From IMG/VR virus record IMGVR_UViG_3300044675_004586, positions 1 to 26,503 of that record: a stretch of DNA of 26,503 nt. The stretch is one strand, 5' to 3'. Position 1 is the stretch's first letter; every line of letters begins with the position of its first letter. Below, piece by piece: positions 21,358 to 26,503 of this stretch. This DNA comes from a virus. Position numbers and translations under genes: made by a program. Under the pieces are notes generated by a model that ran no database searches, was not told the origin of the DNA, and saw only the letters and a program-made list of their open reading frames with translations.

Positions 21358-22221
21358 ATGAAAGGTTACAAAGCAACAAACAACATGAAGTGTCTAGATC
21401 TTACTTATGAAGTGGGTAAGACTTATACTAGTGATAAACTAAAGATTTGTTTACATGGCTTTCATTTCTGCCAAGAAATGAAGGATGTTATCAATTATTA
21501 TCAACCAACAGAAGACTTTGTTCTTCTTGAAGTGGAAGCTCTTGGAGAGGTTCAAACACAGGATAATAAATCGGTCACTGATAAACTTAAAGTAATCCGG
21601 GTTGTTCCAAGAGAGGAATATACTTTTGCTGTCGTTCAGTATGAATACGATTCCTTTGGAAACAAGATCAAGGCAACTGATCCATATGGAGATGTCTGGC
21701 AGTGGGAATACGATTCCTTTGGAAATAAGATCAAGCAAACTACTCCATCTGGAGATGTCTGGCAGTGGGAATACGATTCCTTTGGAAATATGATCAAGCA
21801 AACTACTCCATATGGAACTGTCTATCAGTATGAATATGATTCCTTTGGAAATATGATCAAGGAGATTTATCCATCTGGAACTGTCTATCAGTATGAATAC
21901 GATTCCTTTGGAAACAAGATCAAGGAGATTTATCCATCTGGAACTGTATATCTGTATGAATACGATTCCTTTGGAAATAGGATCAAGGAAACTACTCCAT
22001 CTGGAGATGTCTGGCAGTGGGAATACGATTCCTTTGGAAACAAGATCAAGGAAACTGATCCGTCTGGAACTGTCTATCAGTATGAATACGATTCCTTTGG
22101 AAATAAGATCAAGGCAACTACTCCATCTGGAAATGTCTATCAGTATGAATACGATTCCTTTGGAAATAAGATCAAGGAAACTGATCCATCTGGAGATGTC
22201 TGGAACATCACGATTGAGTAA
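21358..22221 (+). CDS. YD-repeat protein, second paralogue (287 aa)
   Basis: Almost identical at the N-terminus to the protein at 18910 (same MKGYKAT, KCLDLTYEVGKTY and GFHFCQEMKDV blocks), so one arose from the other by duplication. Residues 94-282 are nine 21-residue YD repeats, one more than in the paralogue, with the same tail NITIE. Variable positions differ between copies: here Q-W-E-Y and T-D-P or I-Y-P versions are common. It has no promoter element of its own and should be expressed from copy 15, unlike its paralogue, which has copy 13. Confidence 0.85.
   Translation: MKGYKATNNMKCLDLTYEVGKTYTSDKLKICLHGFHFCQEMKDVINYYQPTEDFVLLEVEALGEVQTQDNKSVTDKLKVIRVVPREEYTFAVVQYEYDSFGNKIKATDPYGDVWQWEYDSFGNKIKQTTPSGDVWQWEYDSFGNMIKQTTPYGTVYQYEYDSFGNMIKEIYPSGTVYQYEYDSFGNKIKEIYPSGTVYLYEYDSFGNRIKETTPSGDVWQWEYDSFGNKIKETDPSGTVYQYEYDSFGNKIKATTPSGNVYQYEYDSFGNKIKETDPSGDVWNITIE
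21637..22203 (+). repeat. Nine tandem 63-bp YD repeats
   Basis: Nine units of 63 bases in phase with the gene. The near-invariant core is the same as in the array at 19189-19692. Divergence is concentrated in the same ~27-base segment. Similarity within and between the two arrays suggests unequal exchange or gene conversion. Confidence 0.95.
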
Positions 22222-22240
22222 TAAAACGTTAGAGTAGAAT
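22222..22240 (+). promoter_or_regulatory. TAAAACGTTA-type promoter, copy 16
   Basis: TAAAACGTTA, AGAG, TAGAAT at 22235-22240, six bases (AACAAC), then the ATG at 22247. It abuts the stop of the YD-repeat gene. Confidence 0.85.
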
Positions 22241-22246
22241 AACAAC

Positions 22247-23197
22247 ATGAAGCAATACCTACACATTCGCTGGAGCGCCGTTCCAGATCAAACTTTTGTT
22301 TTGAACCTTGATCCAACCTTTGATCCTATCAAGGAAAAGAATAATCTGTTTTATCTCAAGCACAAGTCCTTTAACTTTCTAGGAGGAGAACCTCACTTTC
22401 AAATTACAACCCCTGACATTGCTGATCTACAGGGCAAGAAGCTTATCATCTCTCAGCGTGTCCTCAGTGTTAGTGATCTGTTCACTGTCATTCTGGCTGT
22501 GGATGCTGCTCGTCGGATGAATTTCAATTCCATTAAACTCATCCTACCTTATTTCCCTGCTGCTCGTCAGGATCGGGTTTGTAATGAAGGAGAACCTCTC
22601 ACTCTGAAAATCTTCACTGATGTGATTAATCAGTGCAATTTTGAAAAGGTGTTTATCTTCTCTCCTCACAGTGAAGTTGCTCCTGCTCTACTGAATAATG
22701 TTGAGGTTGTGGATGAACTGGAATATGCTGAGAAGGTGATTGAACATAACCTGTCTCAAGATGCTCTGAACACCAAGTTCAATATTGTTTGTCCTGATGC
22801 TGGTGCTGGCAAGCGGGTTGGTAAGATTGTCAGTCACCTTGCCAATAAGTTCAATCGTTGTTCATTCAATCTGATTCGTTGTGAGAAGATCCGTGATGTA
22901 AAGGATGGCAGCTTGAAGGATTTCTTTGTTCAAGCTGATGATCTTCAGGGACTTCCTACAATCATCTTTGACGATGTGCTTTCGCTAGGGGGTACGTTTA
23001 AAGGACTTGGAAATGTTTTAAAATCCAAAAAAGCTGGTAAATGTATGCTATACACATCTCACTGTGATTGCTTGGAAGGTATCCAAAACATGGTAGGATT
23101 TTTTGATCATTTCTACACTGTAGATACAAAGAAAGACTGGGAATCTTTGGATAATAAACTGGATGGTAAATTTACATGTTTCCGTTTTAAAATTTAA
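22247..23197 (+). CDS. PRPP-synthetase-like enzyme, candidate Adps of NARP1 (316 aa)
   Basis: A member of the ribose-phosphate pyrophosphokinase family. PYFPAARQDR (residues 101-110) is the ATP/flexible-loop motif, FSPHSEVAP (138-146) the active-site histidine region, CPDAGAGKR (182-190) the PRPP-type block, and IFDDVLSLGGT (240-250) the ribose-phosphate loop. That loop departs from the usual DDMIDTAGT. The length (316) is normal for the family. Paired with the NAMPT-like gene, it could be a PRPP supplier or, as in the phage NARP1 system, an ADP-ribose pyrophosphate synthetase. The last ~200 bases look more AT-rich, and a homologous second 3' end lies downstream (24053-24151). Confidence 0.88.
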   Translation: MKQYLHIRWSAVPDQTFVLNLDPTFDPIKEKNNLFYLKHKSFNFLGGEPHFQITTPDIADLQGKKLIISQRVLSVSDLFTVILAVDAARRMNFNSIKLILPYFPAARQDRVCNEGEPLTLKIFTDVINQCNFEKVFIFSPHSEVAPALLNNVEVVDELEYAEKVIEHNLSQDALNTKFNIVCPDAGAGKRVGKIVSHLANKFNRCSFNLIRCEKIRDVKDGSLKDFFVQADDLQGLPTIIFDDVLSLGGTFKGLGNVLKSKKAGKCMLYTSHCDCLEGIQNMVGFFDHFYTVDTKKDWESLDNKLDGKFTCFRFKI

Positions 23198-24052
23198 AAA
23201 AGTCCAACTCATACACTAAATATATATGTATGAGCCAATTGATAAAACCTCAAATAAAATGGACGCCGGAAAAAATCCAATTGTTGAAGGATGAATACCC
23301 ATCTGGAGATAAATCAAAATTAGCAGAGCGTTTAGGAATAAAAAGATCAACTCTTAAAGATGCCGCTAAAAGATTCAAAGTTAAATGTTTGCTACGCCCA
23401 AATGGACATCCTCCAAGAGGACATAAGGCTAAAGAATTATTAAATGATACATTAGAATCTTATTATTGGCACGGATTTATAATGGCTGATGGTCATATAA
23501 CCAATAAGGGGGGTATACTAATTACATTGGCGGAAAAAGATAAAGAACAATTAGAAAATTTAAAATTGTTTTTGAATGTAGATCAGCCAATTGTTCATAA
23601 AATTTATAGCACAACATATTCTGAAGCAACCAAGTCTGTACACTTGGCTTTATTTGATGTAGATACTTGTAATAAGCTTAGGGAAAAATATAATGTAACT
23701 AATAATAAAACAACCAACCCGCCAAATCTTGATTCTTTACAAAACCAAGAAAAATTTATGTCATTTTTTATTGGGTTTTTTGATGGTGATGGATGTTTCG
23801 GTCGCGATTATAAAAATAAAGTCAGTATGATGAAGATAGAATGTCACGGAAGTTGGTATTCAACATTAGAATCGATGGGAATAAAATTAAAAGAATTATT
23901 TGATATTGGGTCAACTTTAAAAATGACCAAGCGTGGACATGCCTGTTTTAGAATTTATAAAAAAAGTAATTTTATTAAGTTGAAAAACTTTATCCATGAT
24001 AACAATATACCAGCCATGAAACGAAAGTGGGATGGTGTTATATAAACACTCG
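22990..24052 (+). mobile_element. Inferred homing-endonuclease insertion with replacement 3' end
   Basis: The boundaries are estimates. The segment would contain the present AT-richer 3' end of the PRPP-synthetase-like gene plus the LAGLIDADG gene, inserted into the ancestral gene. The displaced original 3' end remains as the 32-codon remnant that follows. Support: the remnant's protein aligns with the last 35 residues of the intact gene, including the terminal KFT-x-F-x-FK and the stop. Confidence 0.45.
23230..24045 (+). CDS. LAGLIDADG-type homing endonuclease (271 aa)
   Basis: Two LAGLIDADG-like dodecapeptides, YYWHGFIMADGHI (residues about 77-89) and FFIGFFDGDGCFG (about 179-191), each with the key acidic residue. 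An N-terminal region (WTPEKIQLLKDEY, LAERLGIKRSTLKDA) looks like a helix-turn-helix. It is free-standing, not in an intron or intein. Base composition is more AT-rich and codon use poorer in G/C than in its neighbours, a sign of transfer. It lies between the PRPP-synthetase-like gene and the HREDGPA gene and likely spreads by cutting phages that lack the insertion. A TACACT lies eight bases before an out-of-frame ATG at 23226; the start at 23230 is in frame. Confidence 0.82.
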   Translation: MSQLIKPQIKWTPEKIQLLKDEYPSGDKSKLAERLGIKRSTLKDAAKRFKVKCLLRPNGHPPRGHKAKELLNDTLESYYWHGFIMADGHITNKGGILITLAEKDKEQLENLKLFLNVDQPIVHKIYSTTYSEATKSVHLALFDVDTCNKLREKYNVTNNKTTNPPNLDSLQNQEKFMSFFIGFFDGDGCFGRDYKNKVSMMKIECHGSWYSTLESMGIKLKELFDIGSTLKMTKRGHACFRIYKKSNFIKLKNFIHDNNIPAMKRKWDGVI

Positions 24053-24151
24053 ATGATCAACTACTTTGATTGGTATTACACCACAGACAGTCGTCATAAT
24101 GAAAAAGATTATGACTATGATAAATTCACTGTCTTTGAGTTCAAGCTGTAA
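24053..24151 (+). pseudogene. Orphaned 3' end of the PRPP-synthetase-like gene (32 codons)
   Basis: A 32-codon frame, MINYFDWYYTTDS through to DKFTVFEFKL and a TAA. It aligns with the C-terminus of the intact gene upstream (MVGFFDHFYTVDT through DGKFTCFRFKI): M, FD, Y-T, D and the whole KFT-x-F-x-FK end match, and it stops at the same place. Both the intact and the remnant sequences end with a TAA. It is not likely to be a functional gene on its own, since it follows the endonuclease stop by only seven bases. This is my alignment by eye. Confidence 0.6.
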
Positions 24152-24170
24152 GGAACTCTCTTAAAATTAA

Positions 24171-24189
24171 TAAAACGTTAGAATACAAT
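24171..24189 (+). promoter_or_regulatory. TAAAACGTTA-type promoter, copy 17
   Basis: TAAAACGTTA, AGAA, TACAAT at 24184-24189, six bases (AAACAC), then the ATG at 24196. It carries the GGAACTCTCTTAAAATTAA extension, which follows the remnant's stop. Confidence 0.85.
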
Positions 24190-24195
24190 AAACAC

Positions 24196-24522
24196 ATGAA
24201 ACCACAATACATCGAAATCAACGCAAACGGAAGCAAGTTTTACTACAAGGACAAAGCGATGACCATTCTAAATCATCGTGAAGACGGTCCAGCTCTTGAA
24301 TATTCCACTGGTCGTAAAGAATGGTATTTAAATGGAAAGCTTCATCGTGAAGATGGTCCTGCTGTTGAACGGTGTGATGGTACCGTAAATTGGTATCTCA
24401 ATGGAGAGATTCTAACTGAACAAGAATTCCTCAAGCGGACTGCTAAAGAAACTATCTTGACAATGGACGAAATTGCTGCTAAGTTTGGTATCGAAGTTAG
24501 TAAGTTGAAGATCGCTAAGTAA
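24196..24522 (+). CDS. HREDGPA-repeat protein (108 aa)
   Basis: A paralogue of the proteins at 3353 and 3690. Two NHREDGPALEY/LHREDGPAVER units (residues about 25-35 and 46-57) each precede a WYLNG block. The C-terminus LTEQEFLKRTAKETIL with MDEIAAKFGIEVSKLKIAK is nearly identical to those 20 kb away. It stands alone between copies 17 and 18 inside the candidate NAD+ locus, so its position is probably accidental, or it serves the region as a separate cassette. Confidence 0.8.
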   Translation: MKPQYIEINANGSKFYYKDKAMTILNHREDGPALEYSTGRKEWYLNGKLHREDGPAVERCDGTVNWYLNGEILTEQEFLKRTAKETILTMDEIAAKFGIEVSKLKIAK

Positions 24523-24541
24523 GGAACACTCTTAAAATTAA

Positions 24542-24560
24542 TAAAACGTTAGAATACAAT
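24542..24560 (+). promoter_or_regulatory. TAAAACGTTA-type promoter, copy 18
   Basis: TAAAACGTTA, AGAA, TACAAT at 24555-24560, six bases (AAACAT), then the ATG at 24567. It carries the GGAACACTCTTAAAATTAA extension just after the preceding stop. It is almost identical to copy 17. Confidence 0.85.
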
Positions 24561-24566
24561 AAACAT

Positions 24567-26168
24567 ATGCAAACACAAGCACTAACACAATCAGATGCCT
24601 ATAAACTGTCACACCATGGATTCATGAATCCGAAGACTGAATACATCTATGCCAATAAAACCGCTAGAGGAAGTAAGTATCTTCCAGTATTGAAACAATT
24701 TTATGATGAGAAAAGTGTTTTATTCGGTCTTCAACATTTCATCAAGGATTTCTTAATCAATGAATTTAATACTTCATTTTTCAATAAGCCGAAAGATGAA
24801 GTGATCAAACGGTTTAAGCGTCGATGCGATACATATCTTGGCACCGGGAGTGTTGATATGGATCGGTTTGAAGAACTTCACGATCTTGGATATCTCCCTA
24901 TTAAAATCAAGGCTCTTCCAGAAGGAGCAAGAGTCAATATCAAGGTTCCATTTCTTACTATCATTAACACTCATCCAAATTTTGCTTGGTTGACTAACTA
25001 TTTGGAAACCATCATTTCCTGTGAGATTTGGAAGCCTATCACCACTGCAACCATTGCATTTGAATTCCGTAAGATGTTCAATAAGTTTGCCATGGAAACT
25101 GTTGGCAACACGAACGGTGTTTGTTTCCAAGGGCATGGATTTGAGTTTAGAGGTATGAGTGGTCGGCACGATGCTGCCATTTCTGGCGCTGGATTCCTTC
25201 TAAGCTTTGCTGGAACTGATACCATTCCTGCAATTGATCTTCTGGAAGATTATTACAATGCTGACGCTGAAAAGGAATTGATTGCAGCATCGGTTCCAGC
25301 TTCGGAACACAGTGTTTCCAGCCTTGGAACATCATTGACTGGCGAGCTTGATTTCTTTCGGGATGCTATCACCAAACAATATCCAACGGGTATTGTAAGC
25401 TTGGTCAGTGACACCTATGATTATTTTAAGGTCATTACTGAATACGCTTCTATTCTAAAGGAAGATATCCTTAACAGAATTCCAAATGAATTGGGGCTTG
25501 CTAAAGTGGTATTCCGTCCAGATTCTGGAGATCCTGTTAAGATTGTTTGCGGCTATACTGAAGATGAAATCATCCGAGAAGATGGTAAGTTTTACGAAAA
25601 GGTAAAACTTCAATCTGAAGGTCCAAATAATAATCCTGTTCTAATTGAAACTAAGGGTGTAGAACTCACCGAAAACCAAGTCAAGGGATCTATCGAATGT
25701 CTATGGGATATCTTCGGTGGAACTGTATCTGACAAAGGATACAAGATGCTCAATGAACGATTGGGCTTGATATACGGAGATTCAATCACTCAACAACGAG
25801 CCTTTGACATTCTTAACAAGCTCAAGGATAAAGGTTTTGCATCTAACAACATTGTATTTGGTGTCGGTTCCTACACACTAAACCTACTCAGCAGGGATTG
25901 CCTTGGAATGGCTATTAAAGCAACTTGGGCGCAAGTTGACGGTGTTGGTTATGACATTTATAAAGATCCTGTCACAGACGACGGCTTGAAGAAATCCGCG
26001 AAGGGTCTGCTTAGAGTTGATCTAATCAACGGTGAATATGTATTGAAAGATCAATGCACCCGTGAAGAAGAAGAGGGTGGTGAACTTCAAGTGGTATTTT
26101 GTGATGGGCAACTCAAGAAGGACTGGACATTAGCTCAGATTAGAGAGAGAGTTAGCAAAAACTTCTAA
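24567..26168 (+). CDS. nadV: NAMPT-like transferase, NadV or candidate Namat of NARP1 (533 aa)
   Basis: A nicotinamide phosphoribosyltransferase homologue. It has the N-terminal SDAYKLSHHGF, GHGFEFRGMSGRHDAA (about 189-204), LSFAGTDTIPAI, SVPASEHSVSSLG with the catalytic-type H248, VSDTYDYF, VFRPDSGDPV with D319, and VGSYTLNLLSRDC, with SAKGLLRV near the end. At 533 residues it is slightly longer than human NAMPT (491). It could make NMN from nicotinamide and PRPP or, if paired as in phage NARP1, make NAD+ directly from ADP-ribose-pyrophosphate and nicotinamide. The two cannot be separated by motif. The gene ends in an overlap with the minus-strand endonuclease. Confidence 0.92.
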   Translation: MQTQALTQSDAYKLSHHGFMNPKTEYIYANKTARGSKYLPVLKQFYDEKSVLFGLQHFIKDFLINEFNTSFFNKPKDEVIKRFKRRCDTYLGTGSVDMDRFEELHDLGYLPIKIKALPEGARVNIKVPFLTIINTHPNFAWLTNYLETIISCEIWKPITTATIAFEFRKMFNKFAMETVGNTNGVCFQGHGFEFRGMSGRHDAAISGAGFLLSFAGTDTIPAIDLLEDYYNADAEKELIAASVPASEHSVSSLGTSLTGELDFFRDAITKQYPTGIVSLVSDTYDYFKVITEYASILKEDILNRIPNELGLAKVVFRPDSGDPVKIVCGYTEDEIIREDGKFYEKVKLQSEGPNNNPVLIETKGVELTENQVKGSIECLWDIFGGTVSDKGYKMLNERLGLIYGDSITQQRAFDILNKLKDKGFASNNIVFGVGSYTLNLLSRDCLGMAIKATWAQVDGVGYDIYKDPVTDDGLKKSAKGLLRVDLINGEYVLKDQCTREEEEGGELQVVFCDGQLKKDWTLAQIRERVSKNF

Positions 26169-26503
26169 CGATATACCTTGAAGTAGGTCCACGGAGAAAA
26201 GTTCCGTGGACCATCTTCTAAAAATTCTATATTGTTTATGAGTTGAAAGAATTTTTTGTTCCAGTTGAAATGCCTCATATAACGAAAGGTTGAGTTCGTC
26301 AATAATTTCGAATTTTCTAGGTTGTCCATTTTTCTTAGACAAAAATTTCAAAGATTTTATTCTATCTTTTGTAGAGTTTTTACTAATTCCAATTTTGTAA
26401 TATTTTCCATTATCAATTTTAATATAATATAAAATAGCTGGAACACTCTTAAAATTTTCATTATTCAGGAAAAACTCTTCACTATAACCTCCCAACAATT
26501 CAC
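26130..26503 (-). CDS. GIY-YIG-like homing endonuclease (partial at 5' end)
   Basis: An open frame running off the right edge, so the true start is outside; in-window residues are about 124. AILYYIKIDNGKYYKIGIS matches the GIY-YIG signature region (two Tyr-rich strands with KIG), TKDRIKSL gives the arginine, and the helix SLYEAFQLEQKIL supplies the glutamate. The block RRWSTELF resembles the T-E-x-F end of T5orf172-like members. The N-terminus LLGGYSEEFF suggests a further domain upstream. It is the only minus-strand gene, AT-rich, and its 3' end overlaps the NAMPT-like gene by 39 bases. Confidence 0.7.
   Translation of the reverse strand, partial: ELLGGYSEEFFLNNENFKSVPAILYYIKIDNGKYYKIGISKNSTKDRIKSLKFLSKKNGQPRKFEIIDELNLSLYEAFQLEQKILSTHKQYRIFRRWSTELFSVDLLQGISLEVFANSLSNLS
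26186..26212. terminator. Perfect hairpin after the NAMPT-like gene
   Basis: A 10-bp perfect stem (GGTCCACGGA/TCCGTGGACC) with a seven-base loop, 17 bases after the NAMPT-like stop. There is no U-tract in either direction. It also lies within the coding sequence of the minus-strand endonuclease. A factor-assisted terminator or mRNA-end stabiliser for the + strand is likely. Confidence 0.55.

Noticed and set aside
19189-22203. CRISPR array
   Set aside because: The repeat unit is 63 bases, in frame, with no unique spacers; the variable part is itself coding and related between units.
21451-22266. Long minus-strand open frame (271 codons) across the second YD-repeat array
   Set aside because: Same artefact as in the first array; it also reads through promoter copy 16 and into the next gene's start.
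23226-23228. ATG at 23226 as the start of the LAGLIDADG gene
   Set aside because: It is in a different frame from the endonuclease and opens a short unrelated peptide; the in-frame ATG is four bases later.
24774-25335. Minus-strand frames within the NAMPT-like gene
   Set aside because: Shadows of a strongly conserved coding sequence on the + strand.
26498-26498. TTG at 26498 as the start of the GIY-YIG-like gene
   Set aside because: The frame stays open to the window edge and the family usually has more N-terminal sequence, so the real start is probably outside the window.

Overview
The window looks like an early/middle accessory region of a large T4-like tailed phage (probably a jumbo or near-jumbo myovirus). 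The evidence is an adjacent rIIA/rIIB pair, a T4 Rnl1-type RNA ligase next to a polynucleotide-kinase-like gene, a UvdE/UvsE repair nuclease, a RadA-like ATPase, many small hypothetical genes packed head to tail, and two homing endonucleases. The DNA is AT-rich. Every gene is on the + strand except a homing-endonuclease gene entering from the right edge. The host cannot be named from the sequence. No structural, packaging or replisome gene is present.

Layout. 1-4.2 kb: small hypotheticals, a calcineurin-like phosphoesterase and two 'HREDGPA' repeat proteins. 4.2-7.6 kb: a DRB0094-type RNA ligase, an HTH-metallophosphoesterase fusion and a zinc metalloprotease. 7.6-11.2 kb: a RadA-like ATPase, a winged-helix protein, a macro-domain protein and small proteins. 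11.2-14.9 kb: RNA repair and possible counter-defence (2H phosphoesterase, P-loop kinase, Rnl1-like ligase), then a mini-thioredoxin, a third metallophosphoesterase and an atypical tRNA. 14.9-18.9 kb: UvdE, rIIA, rIIB and a strong hairpin. 18.9-22.2 kb: two paralogous YD-repeat proteins flanking a short TilS-like protein and a deaminase-fold protein. 22.2-26.5 kb: a PRPP-synthetase-like and a NAMPT-like enzyme, a candidate NAD+ rebuilding pathway, interrupted by a LAGLIDADG gene and followed by a GIY-YIG-like gene.

The most striking signal is regulatory. Eighteen copies of a 19-bp element (invariant TAAAACGTTA, three more bases, then a TANNNT -10 box) sit in front of genes. In 14 of the 18, exactly six bases separate the -10 box from the ATG, so transcripts should start at or within a base of the start codon. 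Shine-Dalgarno sequences are essentially absent. This predicts a phage transcription programme built on leaderless mRNAs, from a promoter with no recognisable -35 box. A smaller class of TTGACA-N16-TANAAT promoters has similar start-codon spacing.

The enzymes suggest a shared theme of nucleotide and RNA repair: two RNA ligases, a kinase, a 2H phosphoesterase, a macro domain and the NAD+ pair could together heal cut tRNA and recycle ADP-ribose into NAD+. That link is inference. The homing endonuclease in the NAD+ locus appears to have replaced the 3' end of the PRPP-synthetase-like gene, leaving the old 3' end as a 32-codon remnant downstream.
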